In this document: positions 36,957 to 46,606 of the stretch, piece after piece
Position numbering within the stretch: position 1 is the stretch's first letter
Layout: every line of letters begins with the position of its first letter
Assembly (NCBI GenBank): GCA_036268775.1
Contig: DATATM010000031.1
Coordinates: 62,001-126,000 of the forward strand
DNA length: 64,000 bases
Source: DASZIT01 sp036268775
GTDB lineage: Bacteria; Actinomycetota; Acidimicrobiia; Acidimicrobiales; RAAP-2
Direction of reading: 5' to 3'
Notes under the pieces: model-generated
Database searches by the model: none
Told to the model about the DNA's origin: nothing
The model's input: the letters and a program-made list of their open reading frames with translations, nothing else
Position numbers and translations under genes: made by a program

Positions 36957-37901
36957 ATGTCGACCACATCTGCCGGAAACGGTGACGAGGACCAGGACGT
37001 TGAGGACGAAGCCGAGGCCGACGCGGTCGAACCTGCCGTCGAGGACCAGGTCCGGGTGCTGGTGGTCGAGGACGAGGAGTCCTATCGGCTGGCCCTTGAA
37101 TCGGCCCTCCGGCTCGAGGGCTACCACGTAGAGGTGGCCCTGGACGGAGCCGATGGCCTCGCCCGGTTCACCGAGAATCTCCCCGACATCGTGCTGCTCG
37201 ACCTGCTCCTGCCTGACACCTATGGCACTGACCTTCTTCGCCGGATGCATGCGATTGCACCGGTGCCGGTCCTGATCATTAGCGCGGTGAACGCCGAGCT
37301 GGATGTTGTGCTCGGGCTCGAGCTCGGAGCGGCCGACTATGTAACCAAGCCGTTCCGGCTGCGAGAGCTGGTGGCCCGGATGCACACCATCTTGCGCCGG
37401 GTGTCCCCTCCTGCGACAGAAGCCGACAAGCCTCTCACCCACCGCCGAGCTCCAGTCGACCGCGGCATTGCTGCCCAAGCCCGGGCGGCAATGGCGGCTG
37501 ATCGACCCGACATTCGGTTCGGCCGGGTCGAGGTTAGCTTTGCCCGTCGCCAAGTGACGGTCGACGGAGTGCAGGTGCACCTTTCCCGGCGGGAGTACGA
37601 CCTGCTAGCCGCGCTGCTATCGCCCCTGGGGACGGTACGGACCCGAGATGAGCTGATCGACCTGCTTTGGCCGAACAGCGAGTTGACCGACAGCCGGACG
37701 CTGGACACTCACATCTACCGGCTCCGGTCCAAACTCGAGATCGATCCGTCCTCGCCTCGAATCATCATGACTGTGCGGGGGGTGGGTTTTCGGATCGATG
37801 TCGACGACGTGGTGCCTCTGGCATCGTCGGGGTCAACCGCCAATGGTTCCCCGGCTGTCAATGGTGGCAACGGCAGCACTCCCGACCAGCCGGACTCCTG
37901 A
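36957..37901 (+). CDS. OmpR/PhoP-type response regulator, probably phosphate-responsive
   Basis: 314 residues. An acidic 30-residue tail precedes the receiver domain (VRVLVVEDEESYRLALESAL; phosphoacceptor D82 in IVLLDLLLPD; Lys in YVTKPF). A linker of about 40 residues leads to a winged-helix DNA-binding domain (LSRREYDLLAALLSP, RTLDTHIYRLRSKLE, VRGVGFRID). No histidine kinase is adjacent. The gene faces the pst operon, and 11-bp GTTCACC-type repeats precede both it and pstS, so it is probably the PhoP/RegX3-like activator of phosphate genes. The RBS AGGAGG is 13 nt from the ATG, rather far. The gene name is withheld because the kinase is missing. Confidence 0.85.
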   Translation: MSTTSAGNGDEDQDVEDEAEADAVEPAVEDQVRVLVVEDEESYRLALESALRLEGYHVEVALDGADGLARFTENLPDIVLLDLLLPDTYGTDLLRRMHAIAPVPVLIISAVNAELDVVLGLELGAADYVTKPFRLRELVARMHTILRRVSPPATEADKPLTHRRAPVDRGIAAQARAAMAADRPDIRFGRVEVSFARRQVTVDGVQVHLSRREYDLLAALLSPLGTVRTRDELIDLLWPNSELTDSRTLDTHIYRLRSKLEIDPSSPRIIMTVRGVGFRIDVDDVVPLASSGSTANGSPAVNGGNGSTPDQPDS

Positions 37902-38050
37902 AGCAAAGGGCAACGCCGGGCGGGTATCCCCGGGGCGACCGTTCAGATCACAACAGGGTCAAGCGTGAAGTCGGCCCCGCCCGCACCACCCAACCCAACC
38001 CAACCGCCCCGGACGAGCAAACCCAGCCGCCCGACCAAAACCGCCCAGCC

Positions 38051-38908
38051 TCAGCCGAACCGGCCGTTCACGTAGTCGAGGGTGCGGGGATCGTCCGGCT
38101 CGCTGAACAGCTTGGAAGTGGCGGCGAATTCGATCAGCTCGCCACTCCGGTCTTCGGCCATCAGCAAGAAGGCGCACCGGTCGGAGACCCGCATCGCCTG
38201 CTGCATGTTGTGGGTGACGATGATGATGGTGACCCGGTCCTTGAGCTCGCCGATCAGCTCCTCGATCCGCTTGGTGGCGATGGGGTCGAGGGCGGAGGTG
38301 GGCTCGTCCATCAGCAGCACCTCCGGCTCGACGGCCAGGGCCCGGGCGATGCACAGCCGCTGCTGCTCGCCACCGGACAGGGTGCTGGCGCTGACCTTCA
38401 AGCGGTCCCGCACGCTGTCCCAGAGGGCGGCGGCCACCAGGGAGGACTCGGCCGCTTCGTCGAGCAACGACTTCTTCCGCACGCCATTGAAGCGGAGGCC
38501 GGCCACCGAGTTCTCGTAGATGCTCATGGTGGGGAAGGGGTTCGGACGCTGGAAGACCATGCCCACCCGGGAACGCAGCAGGGTTGGGTCGGTGGAGCGG
38601 TCGTTGACGTCGGTGTCGCCGAGCATGATCCGGCCGGTGACCTTGGCCGAGCGCTGGGTGTCGTGCATGCGGTTGAGGGCCCGGAGGAGGGTGGTCTTCC
38701 CCGAGCCGGAGGGACCGATGAGGGCGGTGACTTCCTTCTCGTAGGCGTCGAACGTCACTCCGCGCACGGCCGGCCGGCCGTTGAAGGCTACCGAGACATC
38801 CTCCAGGCGCATGACCTTGCTGGTGCCGGGCTCATGTGCCACAAATACCTCTTCGGTCGTAAGTCCGAGTGTTTGGGTGATGTTGTTCGTTGACGATCGA
38901 TCAGTCAT
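38051..38908 (-). CDS. pstB: phosphate ABC transporter ATP-binding protein
   Basis: 285 residues. Walker A GPSGSGKTT (65-73), signature LSGGEQQRLCIARALA, Walker B VLLMDEPTSALDP, and the PstB-typical ITHNMQQA-like VTHNMQQAMRVSDRCAF. It powers high-affinity phosphate import with PstA and PstC. The ATG overlaps the pstA stop (ATGA), so it is the last gene of pstSCAB. A 30-residue N-terminal extension precedes the usual PstB start. The operon ends 149 bp from the convergent response regulator. That gap holds short CCCAA repeats and nothing else evident. Confidence 0.93.
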   Translation of the reverse strand: MTDRSSTNNITQTLGLTTEEVFVAHEPGTSKVMRLEDVSVAFNGRPAVRGVTFDAYEKEVTALIGPSGSGKTTLLRALNRMHDTQRSAKVTGRIMLGDTDVNDRSTDPTLLRSRVGMVFQRPNPFPTMSIYENSVAGLRFNGVRKKSLLDEAAESSLVAAALWDSVRDRLKVSASTLSGGEQQRLCIARALAVEPEVLLMDEPTSALDPIATKRIEELIGELKDRVTIIIVTHNMQQAMRVSDRCAFLLMAEDRSGELIEFAATSKLFSEPDDPRTLDYVNGRFG

Positions 38909-39819
38909 CGCTGCTCTCTTCTCAGTCGGGCCGAAATAAGCCGGCTACCCACGTTCAGCACCAGGATCACCGCCATTAACAGCAGGGCCCCACCCCAGGC
39001 AATCTGGATCAGGTCGTTGTAGGGCTGGCTGCTGTAGTTGTAGATGGCGAGGGGGAGTGCTTCCATCGGCTTCGCCGGATTGGTCTGTATGAACTGGTTG
39101 CCGAAGATGGTGAAAAGCAGGGGGGCCGTCTCTCCGGCTCCGCGGGCGACCGCCAGCAGGACGCCGGTGATGAGGCCGGGCAGCGCTGCCGGCAGGATGA
39201 CCCTCCGGGCGATGGTGAGCTTGCGGGCCCCAAGGGAGAGGCCGGCTTCGGACAGGGTGGTCGGCACCCCGCGGATGGCGGTCTCGGCCGCCCGCATGAT
39301 GACCGGCACCATGATGATGCCGATGGCGAAGGCGCCGGCGTAGCCGCTGTAGGAGCCCACGTTCTTGACCCAGATGATGTACCCGAAGATCCCGATGGTG
39401 ATGGAGGGGACCCCGGTGAGGATGTCGGCGGCGAACCGGACGGCACCAGCAATCCGCCCGTCGGATTCCGCCAGGAACAGGCCCCCGAGGATCCCGAAGG
39501 GGACGGTGACGGCGATGGCGATGGCGTCGATGATCAGGGAGCCGATGATGGCGTTGTAGAGGCCCCCGCCGGGGATGCCCTCCGGCTTGGTGGGCTGGGT
39601 GAAGAAGGTGGTGGTCCAGGCGGGCAGTCCCTTGGCGATGGTGTAACCGATGATGGCCAGCAACGGGATGCAGGCGATCACCAGACAGACCAGACAGAAG
39701 CCGATGCCGACCTTCGAATAGACCTTGCGACGTTTGACCGAAGCCGAGGCGATCCTCTGGATCTCGGCGCGGCGCGACAGGATGGGGTCGGCGCTGGAGT
39801 CGAAGGAGAGGGTGGTCAT
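38905..39819 (-). CDS. pstA: phosphate ABC transporter permease
   Basis: 304 residues with six TM helices. Binding-protein-dependent transport signature in EAGLSLGARKLTIARRVILPAALPGLITG (the EAA loop) and RGAGETAPLLFT, typical of PstA. It forms the membrane channel with PstC. The ATG at 39819 overlaps the pstC stop (ATGA); the reading frame is open for 780 nt upstream, but that part is the shadow of pstC. The N-terminal 40 residues are polar and cytoplasmic. Confidence 0.93.
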   Translation of the reverse strand: MTTLSFDSSADPILSRRAEIQRIASASVKRRKVYSKVGIGFCLVCLVIACIPLLAIIGYTIAKGLPAWTTTFFTQPTKPEGIPGGGLYNAIIGSLIIDAIAIAVTVPFGILGGLFLAESDGRIAGAVRFAADILTGVPSITIGIFGYIIWVKNVGSYSGYAGAFAIGIIMVPVIMRAAETAIRGVPTTLSEAGLSLGARKLTIARRVILPAALPGLITGVLLAVARGAGETAPLLFTIFGNQFIQTNPAKPMEALPLAIYNYSSQPYNDLIQIAWGGALLLMAVILVLNVGSRLISARLRREQR

Positions 39820-40784
39820 GCCACCGCCACCGATGCGGCGCCACTCCGCTTGACCGTCCGGACGAACACCCGGGCCAGCGCATTGACCGCGATGCCCATG
39901 ATCAGCAGGACCAGGCCGGCGGTGAACAGGACGTTGAGCTCGGTGCCGGTGGCCTCCCCGAAGCTGCTGACGATGAGCGAGGGGATGGTCCCGGCGTTGG
40001 ATTTGAGCGAGGTAGCCAGGTGGGCGGAGTTGCCGATGACCAACGCCACCGCCACCGTCTCCCCCAGCGCCCGGCCGGTGGCGAGGGTGAAGGCTCCGAG
40101 GACCCCGACCCGGGCCCCGGGGACGACCACCTTGCGCAACAGCTGCCAGCGGGTGGCCCCGAGGGCCATTGCCCCCTCGACCTGGTCGCTGGGAACCGCG
40201 GCCAGGACGTCGCGGGAGATGGCCACCATGGTCGGGAGCACCATGATGAACAGGATGACGCCGGCCAGCAACAGGCCGACCCCCTGGTTGGCTCCCCCGA
40301 ACAGGCCGGTCCATCCGAAGACCGACGAGAGCCCCGGCTCGATCTGGGAGCGGAAGAAGGGGGCCACCACCAGTAGCCCCCACAACCCGTAGACGATGCT
40401 CGGGACCGCGGCCAGCAGCTCGACCGCGGTGCCCAGCGGCGCCCGCAGCCGGCGGGGAGCCAGGTAGGCGAGGGCCAGGGCGGTCCCGAGTCCGATGGGC
40501 ACGGTCAGGATCACCGCGATGGCGGTGGTCTCCAGGGTTCCGACCAGGAAGGCGAGGATCCCGAAATGGTTGTGGGTGGGATCCCAGTTGGAGCTCCACA
40601 GGAAGGAGAACCCGAGTTTGGAGAAGGCGGGCACCCCCTGGGTGGCGATGGCCACGACGAAGGCGATGAGCAGGGCAGCGAAGATGGCCGCCACCGCGCC
40701 GAGGACAACCTTGTAGACGCGGTCAGACACCCCGAGGCGGTTACGCCTCGGGGTGTCTGGGGATGGTGTGGCTGCGGGGGTCAA
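39816..40784 (-). CDS. pstC: phosphate ABC transporter permease
   Basis: 322 residues from a TTG at 40784, or 304 from GTG 40730. Six TM helices, AVPSIVYGLWGL and the EAA loop EGAMALGATRWQLLRKVVVPGARVG, then TGRALGETVAVALVIGN, all typical of PstC. The N-terminal start is ambiguous: between pstS and the first TM lies a perfect 16-bp hairpin whose 3' arm contains GTG 40730. If that GTG is used, its initiation region is sequestered. The stop overlaps pstA. Confidence 0.9.
   Translation of the reverse strand: MTPAATPSPDTPRRNRLGVSDRVYKVVLGAVAAIFAALLIAFVVAIATQGVPAFSKLGFSFLWSSNWDPTHNHFGILAFLVGTLETTAIAVILTVPIGLGTALALAYLAPRRLRAPLGTAVELLAAVPSIVYGLWGLLVVAPFFRSQIEPGLSSVFGWTGLFGGANQGVGLLLAGVILFIMVLPTMVAISRDVLAAVPSDQVEGAMALGATRWQLLRKVVVPGARVGVLGAFTLATGRALGETVAVALVIGNSAHLATSLKSNAGTIPSLIVSSFGEATGTELNVLFTAGLVLLIMGIAVNALARVFVRTVKRSGAASVAVA
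40724..40759 (-). promoter_or_regulatory. 16-bp hairpin between pstS and pstC (attenuator candidate)
   Basis: Perfect arms CAGACACCCCGAGGCG / CGCCTCGGGGTGTCTG around a 4-nt loop. It lies 74 bp after the pstS stop. There is no T-run. It may terminate part of the transcription, stabilise the pstS mRNA end, or mask the pstC start. Confidence 0.6.
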
Positions 40785-40833
40785 TCTGGTGTCTTCTATG
40801 TGAGCCGGCCTTTGGTGAGGGGTTCGGGGTCGG

Positions 40834-42150
40834 TTACTTGGTCAAGAGGGGAGCGTTGCCGGTGGGTCCGGTGACCATCAGCAGCGAGGTGCGGGCCAGT
40901 GCCTGGATGTTGGCGGGCAGCGGCACGTAGTCGAGACTGGCGGCCTGGTCCTGACCCCCACCGGTGTGGGTCAGCCAATCGAGCACCTGGACCAGGGTCT
41001 TGCCGGTGGCGGCATTGGCCTGCTTCTGGGCCACCAGCAGCCAGCTGTAGCCGGAGATCGGGTAGCTACCGGCGCCGGGCTGGTTGGTGATCGAGAAGTC
41101 GATCGAGGTGACGTTGGGCTTCTGGGCGGCATCGGCGGCCACCGACTTCAGGTTCGGCATCACGAACGACCCGGCCTGGTTCTTGACCGCCGCCACGGTG
41201 AAGCCGTTCTGCAGGGCGTAGGCCAACTCGACATACCCGATGGAGTAGGGGGTGGACTTGATGCTGCCGGCCACGCCGGAGTTGCCGCTCGAGCCCACAC
41301 TGTTCGCCGGCCAGGTGACCGTCTTGCCGGTGCCCGGACCCGCCGCCCAGGTGGGCGACACGTTGGCCATGTAGTCAGTGAAGATGTAGGTGGTGCCGCT
41401 GCTATCCGAGCGGTGCACGGTGGTGATCGGCTGGGCCGGCAGGGTCACGCCCGGGTTGAGGGCCATGATGGCCGGATCGTTCCAGGTGGTGATGGTCCCG
41501 AGGAAGATCGCCGAGATGGTGGCGGGGTCGAGCTTGAGCCCGGTCTTCACTCCCGGCAGGTTGTAGGAGAGGGAGACTCCGCCCAGCGTGTCGGGGACCT
41601 GGACCACGCCACCGTCGGCCGCCGGGGCGGCGGCGACCATCGCCTGGGTCAGCGGAACGTCGGAAGCGCCGAAGTTGACGGTGTTGCCGTCGAAGGCGGT
41701 GATCCCGGCCCCGCTGCCGACCGCCTGGTAGTTGACGGTGACGCCCTGGTTCTTGCTGGTGTAGGTGAAGAACGCCTTGGTGAAGACCGGCTGCACGAAG
41801 GTGGAACCGGCGCCGGTCAGCTGGGCGCTGGCGGCCTTGAGGTCGGCGGTGATGTAGGGGTCACTGCTTCCCGACGCGGTGGTCGACGAGGTGCTGGCCG
41901 TCGGCGAGGGGGAGGAGCTGCAAGCGGCCAGAAGCAAGCTGGCCGATGCGGTGGCGGCCAGCAGGGTCCGGGTGACCCGCTTGGCCCGCTTGGGGGACTT
42001 CGATGCCGCCGGGGGAAGAGGCGCCGACGGGATGATCGGTGCTGCCGGGGTGATCGGTGCTTGGTCCACTGTTTGGGTGACCTCCGTGAGGACGTTGAGG
42101 GCCGGGGATCCACTGATTTGTTGGGTTCCGACCGTCTTTGGGATTTCCAT
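40834..42150 (-). CDS. pstS: phosphate-binding lipoprotein
   Basis: 438 residues from ATG 42150. The mature part has the PstS hallmarks: LTGAGSTFVQPVFTKAF, VNYQAVGSGAGITAF, VNFGASDVPL and HRSDSSGTTYIFTDYM, which contact phosphate. The lipobox LLAAC places the lipidated Cys at 77, so about 55 mostly Pro/Ala residues precede the signal. A GTG at 42069 (residue 28) has GGAGG 11 nt upstream and would shorten this tail. A TACTGT box lies 8 nt before the ATG. Repeats resembling a PHO box lie upstream. It is first in the pstSCAB operon, with a hairpin before pstC. Confidence 0.92.
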   Translation of the reverse strand: MEIPKTVGTQQISGSPALNVLTEVTQTVDQAPITPAAPIIPSAPLPPAASKSPKRAKRVTRTLLAATASASLLLAACSSSPSPTASTSSTTASGSSDPYITADLKAASAQLTGAGSTFVQPVFTKAFFTYTSKNQGVTVNYQAVGSGAGITAFDGNTVNFGASDVPLTQAMVAAAPAADGGVVQVPDTLGGVSLSYNLPGVKTGLKLDPATISAIFLGTITTWNDPAIMALNPGVTLPAQPITTVHRSDSSGTTYIFTDYMANVSPTWAAGPGTGKTVTWPANSVGSSGNSGVAGSIKSTPYSIGYVELAYALQNGFTVAAVKNQAGSFVMPNLKSVAADAAQKPNVTSIDFSITNQPGAGSYPISGYSWLLVAQKQANAATGKTLVQVLDWLTHTGGGQDQAASLDYVPLPANIQALARTSLLMVTGPTGNAPLLTK

Positions 42151-42158
42151 TAGTGCTG

Positions 42159-42164
42159 ACAGTA
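42159..42164 (-). promoter_or_regulatory. possible -10 box before pstS ATG
   Basis: TACTGT on the minus strand, 8 nt before ATG 42150. It is 38 bp from the PHO-like repeats, further than the 5-bp spacing seen at two other promoters, so a second start nearer the repeats is possible. Confidence 0.35.
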
Positions 42165-42202
42165 CGGACCCCGGATGAACGAAAAGCGACGTCTAGATGG
42201 CC

Positions 42203-42244
42203 TGCAGGTAAACAATCGGCAAACTTTCCCTGAACACCTTGAAC
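42203..42244 (-). promoter_or_regulatory. PHO-box direct repeats upstream of pstS
   Basis: Read on the minus strand, the units in order are GTTCAAGGT, GTTCAGGGAAA, GTTTGCCGATT and GTTTACCTGCA, the last three on an 11-bp register and each starting GTT. The last unit matches GTTTACCTGCG at the second importer in 10 of 11 bases. This is the expected control region for pstSCAB. Confidence 0.65.
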
Positions 42245-42374
42245 GCCAAAACAGAGGCCCTGACTGTCCGTCAGAGGGCCCAAACAGGGTGGTTTCTCGT
42301 CAAAGATTTGAAAGTCGGTCGTGGACTGGACTTTCTCGCCACCCGGATGCGGTCCCGAGGGGTCGGGAGGCCCG

Positions 42375-42677
42375 TTAGGTAGCCCGTCGGCCCCGCAAGA
42401 CGCTGGCGGTGAGGGTGGCGGCGACCAGCACCGGCATCACCGCCCAGGCCGCGGTGGACGACACCCAATGCACCAACCCGGCGACGATGCCGAGGATGAT
42501 CAAGGTGGCCACGGTCACTTCGGGGGTGTCGCCGACCAGGAAGTCCCACCAGAAGAGGCCGAACGCCCGAAGCGCCCGGACCGCCCATCCCCGGGGAGCG
42601 GCCTCGGCGGAGTGGCTGGACGTCTCCGGAGGCAGGGATGTCTCGGGAGGCATCGATGTTTCAGGAGGCATGGACAC
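42375..42677 (-). CDS. small membrane protein with N-terminal PPETS repeats
   Basis: 100 residues. The N-terminus is three copies of a hexapeptide ending PPETS, encoded by 18-bp tandem repeats. A tryptophan-rich segment and two hydrophobic helices (about 55-72 and 75-92) follow. The start overlaps the end of the upstream FTR1-like gene by 17 bp, so it belongs to that operon. Later in-frame ATGs (42671, 42653) are possible starts and would remove some or all of the repeats. No family is recognised; a small subunit of the adjacent membrane protein is possible. Confidence 0.5.
   Translation of the reverse strand: MSMPPETSMPPETSLPPETSSHSAEAAPRGWAVRALRAFGLFWWDFLVGDTPEVTVATLIILGIVAGLVHWVSSTAAWAVMPVLVAATLTASVLRGRRAT
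42619..42672. repeat. three 18-bp tandem repeats inside small membrane protein gene
   Basis: Units at 42619, 42637 and 42655 share a GAyGTyTCnGGAGGCA core. They are in frame and encode repeated PPETS. Copy number could vary by slippage without breaking the frame. Confidence 0.7.
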
Positions 42678-43409
42678 CGCCGACTATCCGAGAGTGGCGC
42701 ACCGTTATCACCAGCACCCCGACCACCAAGCCGTAGATCCCCACCAGGACGGGGATGGCCAGATCCGACCCGGGCCAGTGGACTCCGAGTCCCTCGCCGG
42801 TCCAGAAGCTCCCGAAGCTGACCAGCATCAGGCCGACCGCCGTCTTCATGGTGTTCTCCGGGACGTTGGCCAGTTGGCGGGCGACCACCACCCCCACCCC
42901 GCCGACCAGGACCACCGCCACCAACGCGGCCAACGCCGCCAGGCCGACGTCGTGGTCGGTGGCGCCCAGGGTCAACACCACGATGACGACCTCCAACCCT
43001 TCGAGGAGTGTTCCCTTGAAGGCGACCGCGAACCCGACGGGGTCCCTCCCGGCCCGCACCTCGGCTGCTGACTGGGACATCGACGCCACGGTTTTGGCAT
43101 AGATCACGTCCTCGTCGTGGGGAGCCTTGTACCCGGTGGCCCGCAGCACCGCCTTCCGCAACCACTGCAGTCCGTAGACCAGCAGGATCCCGCCGATCAC
43201 CGTCCGCAGCGTGTTGAGCGGCAGCTTCACCAGCACCGGCCCGAGGGCCGCCACCAGTACGGCCAGCACCAAAAGGGCGGCGCCCACTCCTTCCAGGGCC
43301 GACCGCCAGCCGCGGGACACCCCGGCCGCCACCACGATGGTAAGGGCCTCCACCATCTCCACACTGGAGGCCAGAAACACCGCCACCACCAGCACCACCT
43401 GGCTGGAGG

Positions 43410-43413
<4 letters not shown>
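42661..43413 (-). CDS. integral membrane protein, COG4280/FTR1-like
   Basis: 250 residues with seven hydrophobic segments in two related halves. Each half carries an acidic pair in a helix: SSVEMVEALTIVV in the first and LLEGLEVVIVVLTLG in the second. These resemble the REGLE motifs of FTR1 iron permeases. The GTG start overlaps the ATPase stop (GTGA), tying it to the importer operon. A metal permease or accessory channel is the best guess; COG4280 proteins have no assigned role that I know of. Confidence 0.6.
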
Positions 43414-44712
<1,299 letters not shown>

Positions 44713-44720
<8 letters not shown>

Positions 44721-46581
44721 CGACGAACCCTCCGATCCGCTGCCAGCCTTTGGGAGCGAACCACCGGAACAGGGCCAGCCCGATGAGGATGACCCCGAAC
44801 ATCTCGGCCATCGCCACCACCGACATGGCCGTTGCCTCGCCGTAGTGGGCGGAGGTGCCGACGAAGTTGTTGATGGCCACCGCCGCGGTGGCGTTGCCGG
44901 GTGGGAACAGCAGTTGGGACACGGGCAGCTCCAGGAGGGTCTTGGCGAAGGTGAGCAGCCACGCCCACAACAGCAGGCGGGACAGGATCGGCAGGGCGGC
45001 GCGGCGCCAGGCCCCGAGGCCCCGGGAGCCGTGAACCCGGGCGGCATCCAGGAGGGAGTCCTGCAGCTGGGAGACCGGCCCCACCATCAGCCGGGACTGG
45101 CCGGGCAGGCTGGTGGCCAGGTAACCGAGGGCCAGCAGCGGGGTGGTGCCGTAGAGGGCGAGACCGAGGTTGGAGGCCAGCGGGAGGTTGTAGGCGAAGA
45201 TGTAGCCGGCGCCCAGGACGATCCCGGGCAGCGCCACCGACCCGATGAGGATCAGGTCCATGAGCCTGCCCATCTTCCCCGCCCCCTTGGCCGTCATCAC
45301 CCGGGCCACCACCAGCCCCAGCCCGGCGGTGATGGTGGCGACGATGACCGCCAGCCGGGTGGAGTACAGCAGCGGCCCGGCCAACCCGGCGGTGCCGTTG
45401 AACACCAGGCGGTAGTTGGCCAGGGTGAGGGCGTGGGCGGAAAAGTTGGTGCCGAAGCCTTTGAGCAGCGAGGCGACCACCGCCCCGGTGATGGGGGCGC
45501 CGAGGGCGAGCACGAACAGCCCGCAGACTGCCGCGGTCCCGATCACCTGGCCGCGCACCCCGAGCCGGCGGCGGACCGGCTGGCGGGTGCGGCCGGACAG
45601 GACGGCGTAGGACCGGCCCCGCAGCGCCCGAGCCTGAATGGCGATGGGGATGGCAGCGGAGGCGACCAGCACCCAGCTGATGGCGGAGGCGACCCCGAAG
45701 TTGGAGGGGTTGGAGTCCACGGCCTGGAAGAGGTTGTAGGTGGCCACCGGGAAGTGGCTGGTGGCGGCCAGGGTGGAGGCCACCCCGAAGTCGGAGATGG
45801 TCTCGGCGAATCCGATGGCCAGGGCCGACAACATGGCCGGGGCCAGGATGGGGAGGACCACCCGGGCGGTCCGCCACCGGCCGGCGCCGTGGACCCGGGC
45901 GGCGTCCTCGAACTCCGAGCCGAGGTTGGCCAGCGCCACCGACACCGCCATGTAGGCGAAGGGGACGATGGTCATGGTGTCGACGAAGACCACCCCGATG
46001 GGGCCGAAGAACAGGTGGTCGGCCGCCCCGGTGGGGATGCCGAGCTGGTTGAGGACGCCGTGGGGCTGGAGGAGGTACTCCCATCCCTCCGCCACCAGAA
46101 ACGACGGCATCAACAGCAACGCCCAGACCGCCAGCGGGTAGACCCGGCGGCCGATGAGGTTGGTCCGCTGCACCCCCCAGGCCAGGGCGAGGGAGATGGC
46201 CAGCGCAAGCACCGCGCAGACGGCGCTGAGCCACAACGAGTTGATCAGCCCGCGGGCGAAGAACCCGCTGAAGGCGGTGTGGAAGTTGGAGAGGGTGAAC
46301 CACTGGGTCCCCTGGGAGAGCAGCCGCGGCGAGATGGCGGTGATGAGGAACAGCAGGATGGGGACGATGAGCAACAAGGCCAGCACCGCCCACAGCACCA
46401 CCGAGAAGGCGACGCTCGGAAACCGCAGCGCCAGCCGGTAGCGCCGGGCGAAGCCGGGGCTCAGTGTGTGGCGGCCAGGGGATGGCACCGGCCCCGGGGG
46501 CCCCACCGGCGCGGTGCCGGGAGGGCCGCCAGGACCGGGAGGGGGGACCAGCGGCGGGGCCAGGTGGGGGGTGGCAGTCAA
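44713..46581 (-). CDS. ABC transporter permease with two fused channel domains (FbpB/PhnU type)
   Basis: 622 residues, about twelve TM helices, two copies of the permease domain. Each half has an EAA-type loop: FEDAARVHGAGRWRTARVVLPILAP and LLDAARVHGSRGLGAWRRAALPIL. This double-length layout is typical of ferric-iron and 2-aminoethylphosphonate importers. A 40-residue Pro-rich cytoplasmic tail precedes TM1. It starts at TTG 46581, 25 bp after the binding-protein gene, with a weak RBS; later starts are possible. Confidence 0.85.
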
Positions 46582-46606
46582 CGCCCCGCCGCTGGAGGCT
46601 TGGGGA

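Noticed and set aside
37902..38050. CCCAA repeats between response regulator and pstB considered as a regulatory site
   Set aside because: Only three short copies in a convergent gap; no stem-loop and no promoter nearby.
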